From: Duganella sp. Root336D2
GTDB lineage: Bacteria > Pseudomonadota > Gammaproteobacteria > Burkholderiales > Burkholderiaceae_D
Direction: 5' to 3'
Length of the DNA stretch: 64,000 bases
Assembly: GCF_001425005.1 (NCBI RefSeq)
Contig: NZ_LMDB01000033.1
Span: 249,238 to 313,237 of the forward strand
Part shown: positions 10,141 to 17,274 of the stretch, one piece after another
How positions within the stretch are numbered: the first letter of the stretch is position 1
Layout: each line of letters starts with the position of its first letter
Notes under the pieces: model-generated
What the model saw: only the letters and a program-made list of their open reading frames with translations
Databases searched by the model: none
Told to the model about the DNA's origin: nothing
Position numbers and translations under genes: made by a program

Positions 10141-10155
10141 GGTATAAAAATTGCT
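10141..10155 (+). promoter_or_regulatory. Candidate sigma-54 promoter of the PEP-CTERM gene
   Basis: GG at 10141-10142 and GC at 10153-10154 (within TTGCT) have the fixed 12-base offset of sigma-54 -24/-12 elements. The -12 half matches the consensus TTGCW; the -24 half has GG but not the full TGGCAC. It lies about 55 bases upstream of the ATG. PEP-CTERM genes are known to be frequently RpoN-dependent through the PrsK/PrsR system, which makes the match more credible. Confidence 0.5.
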
Positions 10156-10210
10156 TATTGCTTTTGAAGCAATACTGCCAACAAGACTACTACTCTGAAA
10201 GGAAATATCG

Positions 10211-10780
10211 ATGAAAAAGCTCGCTTGCCTTGCAGCCCTGTCAGTCGCCTTCGCCACAGCCCAGGCAGGCCCGATCCAGCTGGACCTGACCAGCGGCATC
10301 TTCGCCAACAACAACGGCTCGGTCGTTGTCGACACCTACACTGAAGATGGTTTCCGCCTGCGTACAGTGCGCGCCGGCGACCATTTCGATCCGGCGTTTA
10401 TCGGCGACATCGGCATCCACAACGGCTTCCAGAATGCCGACGACGTGAGCTGGGTCATCGACTTCTTCGGCGCCAGCTTCAACCTGGTCAACATCAATAT
10501 CGCCGGTTACGTCGATGGCGCATCGTCGATCACTGTGACCGGCTCCAACGGCGCCACGCAAATCTTGTCCGGACTCGGTACCCTGGCGCTCGCCGGCATG
10601 GGTAACGTGATATCGGTCGTCTTCAATATCGGCCAGGACGGCGGCACGCAGGGCTTTGGCTTCTCCGAGATCAACGTCGATACCACGCCAGTGCAGCAAT
10701 TGCCGGTACCGGGCTCGCTGGCGCTGCTTGGCCTTGGCCTGTCGGCACTGGGCATTTCACGCCGCCGCACGGCGAAGTAG
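10211..10780 (+). CDS. PEP-CTERM sorting domain protein
   Basis: A 189-residue exported protein with a signal peptide (MKKLACLAALSVAFATAQA) and a C-terminal sorting signal: VPGSLALLGLGLSALGISRRR, a proline-poor PEP-CTERM variant with the hydrophobic helix and Arg cluster. The body is beta-rich, Gly/Asn-rich and without Cys; no enzyme motif is seen. An AAGGAA sits about six bases before the ATG. A candidate sigma-54 promoter lies upstream and a strong intrinsic terminator directly downstream, so the gene is a single-gene transcription unit. Expected fate is exosortase processing and surface or matrix location. The specific role is unknown. Confidence 0.85.
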   Translation: MKKLACLAALSVAFATAQAGPIQLDLTSGIFANNNGSVVVDTYTEDGFRLRTVRAGDHFDPAFIGDIGIHNGFQNADDVSWVIDFFGASFNLVNINIAGYVDGASSITVTGSNGATQILSGLGTLALAGMGNVISVVFNIGQDGGTQGFGFSEINVDTTPVQQLPVPGSLALLGLGLSALGISRRRTAK

Positions 10781-10789
10781 TCGGCAAAT

Positions 10790-10823
10790 TGCCAGTGTCC
10801 GCCACGGTACACTGGCAGTTTTT
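10790..10823 (+). terminator. Rho-independent terminator after the PEP-CTERM gene
   Basis: A perfect 9-bp stem (TGCCAGTGT with ACACTGGCA) around a 10-base loop, followed by GTTTTTA. It starts ten bases after the stop codon of the PEP-CTERM gene and ends before the next gene at 10841. Confidence 0.85.
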
Positions 10824-10840
10824 ACGAGCCAGCGTCGTCC

Positions 10841-11317
10841 ATGTTCCGTTTTTTCCTGCCCGTCGTCTTGTTTTTCCCGGCGTCGGCCTTTGCCACCGAC
10901 AGCCAGCGGCAAGTACCAGCAATGTCGGCGCCGCAGTTCGACAGCCTTGTCGCGGCACTGGAATCGGGCCAAATTGACCGCACACAATTGGCTGCGCTCT
11001 CTCAGGTTGGCAGCGGCAATATCACGCGCCTGACCGCGCGGACTGGCTTGCCTTACATGACGCCAAGCGCGGATGAGGATTACTTCTCGTTCGGTGCCGA
11101 TTCGGGTAAAAAGCATTACATCGTCTGGTTCACCGTCACCCCTCGCCTGCCGCAGGACGCCGAAACGCCCGGCCTGGCCGCCATTCTGGCCAATCGCAGG
11201 GTCACCCAATACCATGTGATCGCCTTAATTGAGGGCAGGAAGGAAAGCAATCTGGTCGCGAGCCGCCTGCGCGACGCGGATAGCAGCAAGATCAGACAAC
11301 CAGGCCAGCGCGATTGA
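10841..11317 (+). CDS. Exported hypothetical protein
   Basis: A 158-residue protein with a signal peptide (MFRFFLPVVLFFPASAFA). The remainder is soluble and mixed alpha/beta, with no Cys, lipobox or motif I recognise. It begins just after the terminator of the preceding gene and ends 18 bases before the EamA transporter gene, so it is probably co-transcribed with it. No function is proposed. Confidence 0.6.
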   Translation: MFRFFLPVVLFFPASAFATDSQRQVPAMSAPQFDSLVAALESGQIDRTQLAALSQVGSGNITRLTARTGLPYMTPSADEDYFSFGADSGKKHYIVWFTVTPRLPQDAETPGLAAILANRRVTQYHVIALIEGRKESNLVASRLRDADSSKIRQPGQRD

Positions 11318-11335
11318 CGGCATGCTGGGGGCACT

Positions 11336-12232
11336 ATGAATATTGCCCTCTACCTCACCACGGTGCTCATCTGGGGCACCACCTGGATCGCGATCAAATT
11401 CCAGCTCGGCGTCGTCGCTGCGCCGGTGTCGATCGCTTATCGTTTCTGGATCGCGGCGCTGGTGCTGATGCTGATCCTGCTCGTGCGCAGGCAGCAGATC
11501 CTGCCGCCGCGCTCAGCGTGGCGCTACCTGGTCGCGCAAGGACTGGCTCTGTTCTGCTGCAATTTCCTGTGCTTCTACTACGCCACAACGTGGGTGCCGA
11601 GCGGGCTGGTGGCGGTGGTGTTCTCCACCGCGCCGATCTGGAATGCGATCAACGGACGCCTGTTCATGAAGCGTCCAATCCGGCCGCAAGTACTGGGCGG
11701 TGCGGTACTTGGACTGGCAGGCATCGTGATGCTGTTCCTGCCTTCCATGCGCGGCCACTGGAACGACAGCGGCATGCTGGCCGGCCTCGGACTGGCCCTG
11801 CTTGGCACGCTGTGCTTCTCGACCGGCAACCTGCTCTCCAGCCGCATGCAGGCGCTGGGCATGCAGCCCTGGCTGACCAACACCTGGGCCATGCTGATCG
11901 GCGCCACCATCCTGACGATAGGCGCACTGGTCCTCGGCATGCCGTTCAACTTCGACCCAAGCCCGCGCTATGTCGGCGCTTTGCTCTACCTGGCCGTGCC
12001 GGGCTCGGTGATCGCCTTTACGGCTTACCTGCTGCTGGTGGGGAGGATCGGGCCGGACCGCGCGGCATACTGCACGGTACTGTTCCCGGTGGTGGCGCTG
12101 ACGGTGTCCACCTTCTTTGAAGGCTACCAGTGGAGCAGCATGGCGCTGGCCGGGCTGCTGCTGGTGATCGGCGGGAATTTGCTGGCCTTCATGCCGGCGC
12201 GGGCCAAGGCCCAGGCGCCGGCGACTGCCTAG
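11336..12232 (+). CDS. EamA family (DMT) transporter
   Basis: A 298-residue inner-membrane protein of the drug/metabolite transporter superfamily, with ten hydrophobic segments arranged as two EamA repeats (about residues 1-140 and 150-290). The start MNIALYLTTVLIWGTTWIAIKFQLG is typical of the family. These proteins mostly export amino acids or other small metabolites, but the substrate cannot be read from the sequence. It follows a small exported protein by 18 bases and converges with trmB, leaving one base between the two stop codons. Confidence 0.85.
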   Translation: MNIALYLTTVLIWGTTWIAIKFQLGVVAAPVSIAYRFWIAALVLMLILLVRRQQILPPRSAWRYLVAQGLALFCCNFLCFYYATTWVPSGLVAVVFSTAPIWNAINGRLFMKRPIRPQVLGGAVLGLAGIVMLFLPSMRGHWNDSGMLAGLGLALLGTLCFSTGNLLSSRMQALGMQPWLTNTWAMLIGATILTIGALVLGMPFNFDPSPRYVGALLYLAVPGSVIAFTAYLLLVGRIGPDRAAYCTVLFPVVALTVSTFFEGYQWSSMALAGLLLVIGGNLLAFMPARAKAQAPATA

Positions 12233-12233
12233 C

Positions 12234-12944
12234 TTACTTCTTGGTGAACACCAGGTCCCAAACGCCGTGGCCCAGTTTCAGGCCACGGTTTTCGAACTTG
12301 GTCAGCGGGCGGTATGCCGGCTGCGGCGCGTAGCCTTCAGCCGTGTTCTGCAGCGCCGGCTCGGCGCCCAGCACTTCCAGCATCTGCACCGCATAGTCTT
12401 CCCAGTCGGTTGCCAGGTGGATGTAGCCGCCCGGCGCCAGGTGCTCGCACAGGGTCTTTACAAACGCGGGCTGGATCAGGCGGCGCTTGTTGTGGCGCGC
12501 CTTATGCCATGGATCCGGGAAGTAGATATGCACGCCCGCCAGCGAACCGGCCGGGATCATATCGCGCAGGACCTCCACGGCGTCATGCTGGATCACGCGC
12601 AGGTTGGGGATGCCTTCGTCGCCGATCATCTTCAGCAGGCTGCCTACGCCAGGGGTATGCACTTCGACACCGATGAAGTCCTTCTCCGGCATGACCTTGG
12701 CGATGTGGGCGGTGGTGCCGCCCATGCCGAAGCCGATCTCCAGGATCACCGGCGCCTTGCGGCCGAAAGCCTTTTCGTAATCCAGTGCTTCCTTCGTGTG
12801 CTCAATCAGGAATTGCGGGCCGAACTCCTTCAGTCCACGTTCCTGGCCGGTGGACAGGCGGCCAGCACGCGTAACGAAGCTGCGGATGCGGTGTTCGGTC
12901 GGGTCATAGAGCATTTTGCCCTTTGGCGTGGATTCGGAAGACAT
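12234..12944 (-). CDS. trmB: tRNA (guanine-N7-)-methyltransferase TrmB
   Basis: A 236-residue SAM-dependent enzyme that makes m7G46 in the tRNA variable loop. Visible are the SAM-binding EIGFGMGG motif (about residues 68-75) and the family signature IYFPDPWHKARHNKRRL, whose Asp/Pro/Trp-His stretch is catalytic. A KFENRG segment lies near the C-terminus. The length is normal. The gene is transcribed leftward and converges on the EamA gene; the HIRAN-like gene starts divergently about 100 bases away. Confidence 0.97.
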   Translation of the reverse strand: MSSESTPKGKMLYDPTEHRIRSFVTRAGRLSTGQERGLKEFGPQFLIEHTKEALDYEKAFGRKAPVILEIGFGMGGTTAHIAKVMPEKDFIGVEVHTPGVGSLLKMIGDEGIPNLRVIQHDAVEVLRDMIPAGSLAGVHIYFPDPWHKARHNKRRLIQPAFVKTLCEHLAPGGYIHLATDWEDYAVQMLEVLGAEPALQNTAEGYAPQPAYRPLTKFENRGLKLGHGVWDLVFTKK

Positions 12945-13040
12945 GGCTGAACGTGCAAGGAAAAGGGGCGATTATACCATTCCGGTTTTATCGCCCGGCC
13001 TGCGATAATAGCGGGTCTTGTCCCTTAGGAAGCCCCTCAA

Positions 13041-13544
13041 ATGGCCCTCGCACTGAATATCCTGATCATCGTCCTGGCACTGGTAACGCTGTACTTCCTG
13101 CTGAAGGGCGGCCCGAAAGCCACGCCGGCGCCGGCGGGCAAGCCGGCGGGCGGCTCCTACACCCCGCTGCCGCAGGGCGAACCGGTGCACCACTGGAGCG
13201 ACGAAGGCCGCTTCCAGCTTGAAGTGCTGGGTGAATCGCGCTACTCCGACACCATCCGCACCCTGGCCGGCGAGCATGGCGAAGCCGCTGCCGAGGCCCG
13301 CCACAAGGCGCTGCTGCTGGCGGACGACAATAATCCCTACGAAGACAAGGCGGTCGCCGTCTTCCTCAACAACGAAATGGTTGGCTACCTGGCGCCGAAA
13401 GACGCTGCAGCTTTCCGCACCATGCTGGCGCGCCAGGAGATCAGCGGCCAGCTCACGTCGACCGACGCCGTCATCCGCGGCGGCCAGGTGTACGAAGGTA
13501 AGCGCCTGGCCCACGCCGTGTGGCTCGATGTTAACTTGTCGTAA
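13041..13544 (+). CDS. Membrane-anchored HIRAN-like domain protein
   Basis: A 167-residue protein. Residues 2-22 form one transmembrane helix (LALNILIIVLALVTLYFLL), followed by a Pro/Gly/Ala linker to about residue 45. The C-terminal ~110 residues contain NPYEDKAVAVFLNNEMVGYLAP, the core of HIRAN domains (NPYDxxAVxV, then a Gly-Tyr-Leu turn). HIRAN domains are known mainly as nucleic-acid end-binding modules in helicases such as HLTF; a membrane-tethered bacterial form has no role I can name. The gene stands alone between trmB and a lipoprotein gene. Confidence 0.65.
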   Translation: MALALNILIIVLALVTLYFLLKGGPKATPAPAGKPAGGSYTPLPQGEPVHHWSDEGRFQLEVLGESRYSDTIRTLAGEHGEAAAEARHKALLLADDNNPYEDKAVAVFLNNEMVGYLAPKDAAAFRTMLARQEISGQLTSTDAVIRGGQVYEGKRLAHAVWLDVNLS

Positions 13545-13626
13545 ACGCCCCACGCACAATTGAGTTTTTGGCATCCTTATGCCATATTGCGGCTTTATAT
13601 TTTTGATAATTCCGCAAAGGATGTCC

Positions 13627-14355
13627 ATGAAGACCAAATTCGCCTTGCTGCTGCCAGTCCTGCTGCTGGCCGCATGCGCCAAGAAGCATCCGCAACCTGA
13701 GGCGGCAGCGGCTGCCGCTCCAGCCCCTGCCACTGCAGCCGCTGCGCCGGCCCCGGCACCTGCCGCCGTACCGGCTCCGGCCGCCGCGGCAGCCGCCGCC
13801 CCGGCCGGCAATGCTCCCCTGCCGACGCCAATCATTTCCACTGAAAACATGAGCGACGAGCAACTGGAAACCGCCAAGCGCCAGGCCAAACTCGATTACT
13901 CGAATATGGAGCAAGCCTATCTGGCCGATCCGGAAGCACAATGGGCCAGTGCTGCCAACGCCAGTTCGAACTACAGCGACAGCCAAAACGCCTCCAAAGC
14001 GATTGGCAAGGTGGACGGCAACTACTGGTCCACCAAAAGCAGCGATGTCGGCTTCGATTCGCTGGAAGTGACGTTCGATAAGCCGGTCAACGCGACCCAG
14101 CTGCGCGTAGCGGTGGCTGATGCCTATGGCCTGGATGGCATCACCAAGGTAGAGCTGCAAGATACCGATGGAAAATGGTACACCGTCTGGTCCGGCGTGC
14201 ACGGCGTGAAAGCCGACAAGCGCGGTCCACGCACCTGGTTCGTGCAGCCGATCGAGAAAACGGCGTACAAAGCCAAGGCCGCACGCATCACCAAGTCCAA
14301 CAACATGACCAGCTACTGCCTGCAGGTCGACGCCGTACAGCTGATCGGCTCCTGA
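13627..14355 (+). CDS. Lipoprotein with discoidin (F5/8 type C)-like domain
   Basis: A 242-residue lipoprotein. The signal peptide ends in a lipobox (LLLAAC). An Ala/Pro-rich linker (about residues 25-65) then carries the C-terminal domain away from the membrane. That domain (about 100-240) looks like a galactose-binding/discoidin fold: ASSNYSD, AIGKVDG, a strand LEVTFDKPVNATQLRV, then KVELQDTDGKWYTVWSG. The ATG at 13627 is used rather than 13621 because AAAGG lies six bases upstream of it but directly abuts the earlier one. A carbohydrate- or surface-binding role is plausible; the ligand is unknown. Confidence 0.7.
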   Translation: MKTKFALLLPVLLLAACAKKHPQPEAAAAAAPAPATAAAAPAPAPAAVPAPAAAAAAAPAGNAPLPTPIISTENMSDEQLETAKRQAKLDYSNMEQAYLADPEAQWASAANASSNYSDSQNASKAIGKVDGNYWSTKSSDVGFDSLEVTFDKPVNATQLRVAVADAYGLDGITKVELQDTDGKWYTVWSGVHGVKADKRGPRTWFVQPIEKTAYKAKAARITKSNNMTSYCLQVDAVQLIGS

Positions 14356-14416
14356 TCGGGCGCCCTGCCTTTCCCGACAGGCGTATCATGGTTCCAGCTG
14401 CTTGCAGGAGGCTACT

Positions 14417-14650
14417 ATGGAACGTGAACGGGCAAAGGCAGGGGACGCGGTGCGGCCAATCGGCTGGCGCCATAAGATGCTGGTGATCCGCACCACGCCG
14501 GGCCGCTCGGGCCGGAATGATGACGAGGACGTGCTGTGCCGCTGGCACGACAGCGACGGCGAGCACCAGCAAACCTTCAAATCAGGACAGCTTGAAATCC
14601 TGAACTCAGCCGCGCAAGCGCGCAACCCGCGCGGCCGAACGCTTATTTGA
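14417..14650 (+). CDS. Small DUF2158/YodC-like protein
   Basis: A 77-residue cytoplasmic protein with a strong GGAGG five bases before ATG 14417. The pattern KAGDAVRPIG, then LVIRTT, then VLCRWHDSDGEHQQTF, then LEIL resembles small YodC/DUF2158 proteins, which begin with a GDxV turn and contain a CxWF/H segment before a hydrophobic end. The similarity is by pattern only. Its last eight bases overlap the 3' end of the convergent DUF4197 gene. Function is unknown. Confidence 0.6.
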   Translation: MERERAKAGDAVRPIGWRHKMLVIRTTPGRSGRNDDEDVLCRWHDSDGEHQQTFKSGQLEILNSAAQARNPRGRTLI

Positions 14651-15332
14651 GCAGGCCGAAGACTTTGGAAATCGCCTTGCTGCCGTAGGAAATCGGATTC
14701 TCGCGGATCTTCTTCTCTTCTTCCCCGATCATCAGGAACAGGCCATCCAGCGCGCGCTGGGTGACGTAGCTTTCCACGCTGGCCTGCTCTTCGGTGGCCA
14801 GGCCGAACTTGGTGGCTTGTGCCATGGCGCTGTTGAACTGGCCGGACAGCTTGGATTTATCGGTCACGCCTTTCACGATCGGCTTGAATTTCACCGCCAG
14901 CGGCGCTGCCGTTTTCTCCTTGAAGAAATCGGTGACCGAGGTGTCGCCGCCGGTCAGGATCGCCTTCGCATCGCTCAGCGTCATCGACTTGACGGCATTG
15001 ACCAGCAGCGGCTTGGCCAGCGGGACGGCTTGCTCGGCGGCGCGGTTCATCGCGGTTTCCAGCTCATCGAGCTGCTCGCCGCGGCCGGTCATTTCCAGGA
15101 TCGGCCGCGCTTTTTCCAGCACGCGCGGCAGCTTGATGCGCACCGCATCGTTGTTCAGGAAACCGCCGTCCACGCCCAGCTTGCCCACCGCCGCGACCGA
15201 ACCGGCTTCCAGTGCGGCTTTCAGGCCGCCGCCCGCTTCCTTCTCGGTCAAGGCGTCCAATGGGTTTGCAAAAGCGGTGGCGGCGAGCGCCATGCCGGCC
15301 AGCAGGGTGGTTACTTGTTTTGTGATGCTCAT
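14643..15332 (-). CDS. DUF4197 domain-containing exported protein
   Basis: A 229-residue protein with a signal peptide (cleavage near ATAFA-N). The rest matches the DUF4197 pattern I know from proteobacteria: GLKAALEAGS, GGFLNNDAVRIKLP, MNRAAEQAVPLAKP, an AKAILTGGDTSVTDFF segment, and a C-terminal QRALDGLFLMIGEEEKKIR-like helix. Members are periplasmic or outer-membrane associated and uncharacterised. The upstream EamA gene (stop at 15348) points the same way and ends 15 bases before this start, so the two probably share a transcript. Confidence 0.85.
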   Translation of the reverse strand: MSITKQVTTLLAGMALAATAFANPLDALTEKEAGGGLKAALEAGSVAAVGKLGVDGGFLNNDAVRIKLPRVLEKARPILEMTGRGEQLDELETAMNRAAEQAVPLAKPLLVNAVKSMTLSDAKAILTGGDTSVTDFFKEKTAAPLAVKFKPIVKGVTDKSKLSGQFNSAMAQATKFGLATEEQASVESYVTQRALDGLFLMIGEEEKKIRENPISYGSKAISKVFGLLK

Positions 15333-15347
15333 GGCGCACCTCCTTCG

Positions 15348-16250
15348 TTACAAAGGCTCAACCCTACCATAAGGACGACGCTTCCAGGCAAGACTCGCCA
15401 CCGCCGCCAGCACGCAAACCATGCCGGCCAGTTGCGGCGGCGTGATGGCTTCATGCAGGACGGTATTGGCGAACAGCGTGGCGGAGATCGGCGACAGGGC
15501 CGTGAACAACGCTGCCTCGGTGCCGCTCACGCGCGCCGAGCCGGCGTACCACAGCACGAAGCCAAGCACGGTGGGCACCAGCGCGTAGTACAGCACCGCT
15601 TGCAGGGCGCCGGGCTTGACGCTGATGTGCCATGGCTGCTCAAAGGCCAGCGAAGCGCCGCCCGCCAGCAGCAGGCCAAGAGCGCACATCAACGTCGACA
15701 AGGGCAGCGCCTCGACCGGCGCGCTCAAGCGCTTGTTCAGCAAGATGAAGAACGACTCGCACGCCACAGCGGCCAATACCAGCGTCATCCCAAGCAGTTG
15801 CCCCGTCCCGCCGTCGGTCCCGGTGCCGCGCCAATTTACGCCGCTTGCCACCAGCACGCCAAGCGAGGCCAGGGCGATCGCGCCCAACAGGCGCAGCGTC
15901 GGCCGCTCGCCGAGCCCCAGCACGGCAAATGCCGCTGACACGATCGGCAGCGTGCCAACCAGCACGCCCGCGGTAGCCGCGCTGGTAAACGACATCCCCG
16001 AAATCAACAGCACCGTATAACCAACGCTTCCCGCCCCCGCCTGCAGCAACAGCAAGGCCGCGTCGCGCCGCCCGATGCGCGGCCAGCGCGCCCGCAACAG
16101 CCAGCACAAGGCCAGGAATATCGGCAGCGCCACCATGAAGCGCAAGGCCGTCGCCGTGAACGGCGGCAGTCCGGACGCAATCACCTTGCTGGCCACCACT
16201 GTGCTGCCGACCGTCACCATCGCCAGCGCGCAATACAGGTACCCCACCAT
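15348..16250 (-). CDS. EamA family (DMT) transporter
   Basis: A 300-residue inner-membrane transporter with ten hydrophobic segments in two EamA halves (about 5-140 and 150-290). It is not closely similar to the EamA protein at 11336, so a recent duplication is unlikely. The likely function is export of an amino acid or small metabolite; the substrate is not identifiable. It lies just downstream, on the same strand, of an AraC-type regulator gene (16298-17107), with 47 bases between them, so that regulator probably controls it. Confidence 0.85.
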   Translation of the reverse strand: MVGYLYCALAMVTVGSTVVASKVIASGLPPFTATALRFMVALPIFLALCWLLRARWPRIGRRDAALLLLQAGAGSVGYTVLLISGMSFTSAATAGVLVGTLPIVSAAFAVLGLGERPTLRLLGAIALASLGVLVASGVNWRGTGTDGGTGQLLGMTLVLAAVACESFFILLNKRLSAPVEALPLSTLMCALGLLLAGGASLAFEQPWHISVKPGALQAVLYYALVPTVLGFVLWYAGSARVSGTEAALFTALSPISATLFANTVLHEAITPPQLAGMVCVLAAVASLAWKRRPYGRVEPL

Positions 16251-16297
16251 TTGCAGCCTCCATCAACGAAAGCTGCAGGCTAACCCATCCAGCGCAT

Positions 16298-17107
16298 TCA
16301 GGTCTTGAACGAAATTGCAAACGCGCCGGGGGCGACGCCGTATTTGCGGGTAAACACGCGGGTCATATGGCTCTGGTCCGAGAACCCGCTGGCGGCTGCG
16401 GCATCGGCCAGCGCCATGCCGCCAGCAATCAGGCGACGCGCCAGCAGGATGCGGCGATGCAGGAGGAAGGCGTGCGGCGTAAAGCCCGTATTGCGGGCAA
16501 ATGAGCGCACCAGTTGAAAGCGGCTCAAACCGCACGCACCCGCCAGTTCGGCCAGCGACCAGTTGGAGAGGGGATCGTCTTCCATCATCGATTGGGCGAC
16601 AGCGGTGGGCGCCGCGCAACGCGTGGCAGCAGCGCTGCGACGGAGCAAGGTCTGCGCCATCAAGTCAAACAAGTGGTACTCGGCCGCCAGGGGCGCACCC
16701 GGCAACGCCGATGTGACCGCAGTGTACGCGCGCGCAAAGCCAGCCGCCAAGGCGGCATCCTGCAGCACCGGCGCCTTGAACTCGAGCGAAGCGCCGCCAG
16801 CACCGGGGTCCGCATCGCGCAGCAGTTCGGCCGCAAAACCAGGCTCCAGGTACAGCATCTTCCAGCTGCGCCCACCGTCGCCAAGGGGTGCTCCATCATG
16901 GACCTCATTCGGGTTCACCGTGATCACATCGCCCGCGCAAGCCTCCACCATGCCGCAGCCGCTGAACGACTTCGAAGCGCCATGCGTGAGCAAGCCGATG
17001 CCGAATTGTTCGTGGGTATGCCGGGAAAAGGATTGGCTGCTATGCGCTTCCACCGCCTGGATGCGTGCATCACCGCACGGTAACACCTGGAAGTTCGCTT
17101 TGGCCAT
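16298..17107 (-). CDS. AraC family regulator with cupin sensor domain
   Basis: A 269-residue regulator. The N-terminal half is an AraC-type cupin (about residues 5-140; FSRHTHEQFGIGLL gives the HxH-containing first strand, and GDVITVNPNEVHDG the later one). The C-terminal ~95 residues form two helix-turn-helix units (LAGACGLSRFQLVRSFARNTG, then AAASGFSDQSHMTRVF). ATG 17107 is used; the frame could extend two codons to a TTG. It precedes an EamA transporter on the same strand, and such regulator/exporter pairs commonly respond to the exported amino acid or its analogue. That link is inference. Confidence 0.88.
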   Translation of the reverse strand: MAKANFQVLPCGDARIQAVEAHSSQSFSRHTHEQFGIGLLTHGASKSFSGCGMVEACAGDVITVNPNEVHDGAPLGDGGRSWKMLYLEPGFAAELLRDADPGAGGASLEFKAPVLQDAALAAGFARAYTAVTSALPGAPLAAEYHLFDLMAQTLLRRSAAATRCAAPTAVAQSMMEDDPLSNWSLAELAGACGLSRFQLVRSFARNTGFTPHAFLLHRRILLARRLIAGGMALADAAAASGFSDQSHMTRVFTRKYGVAPGAFAISFKT

Positions 17108-17121
17108 GGACAAAGGGGGAT

Positions 17122-17195
17122 TGGAGCGGGTGAAGGGAATCGAACCCTCGTATGAAGCTTGGGAAGCTGCCGTTCTACCATTGAACTACACCCGC
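17122..17195 (-). tRNA. tRNA-Gly (anticodon CCC)
   Basis: A 74-nt cloverleaf read on the minus strand, with CCA encoded. The acceptor GCGGGTG pairs with CACCCGC. The D-arm is GTTC-AATGGTA-GAAC, the anticodon loop TTCCCAA gives CCC, and the T-loop is TTCGATT. It closely matches bacterial glyU-type tRNA. The anticodon stem GCAGC/GCTTC has one C28-U42 mismatch. A promoter-like TTGCCA-18-TAGAAT lies just upstream. Confidence 0.93.
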
Positions 17196-17204
17196 ATGCC
17201 ACGC

Positions 17205-17234
17205 ATTCTATGCGGCTTTGACCGAAGTTGGCAA
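17205..17234 (-). promoter_or_regulatory. Candidate sigma-70 promoter of tRNA-Gly
   Basis: On the minus strand, TTGCCA (17229-17234) and TAGAAT (17205-17210) are separated by 18 bases. The predicted start is only a few bases before the mature tRNA 5' end, as is common for tRNA genes. Confidence 0.5.
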
Positions 17235-17274
17235 GAAGGACACACCATAGTGCCCTTCGTTGCATCTCACACCC

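Noticed and set aside
8914..10211. Exosortase gene linked to the PEP-CTERM proteins
   Set aside because: The only gene between them is an AraC-type regulator; no exosortase is present in the window.
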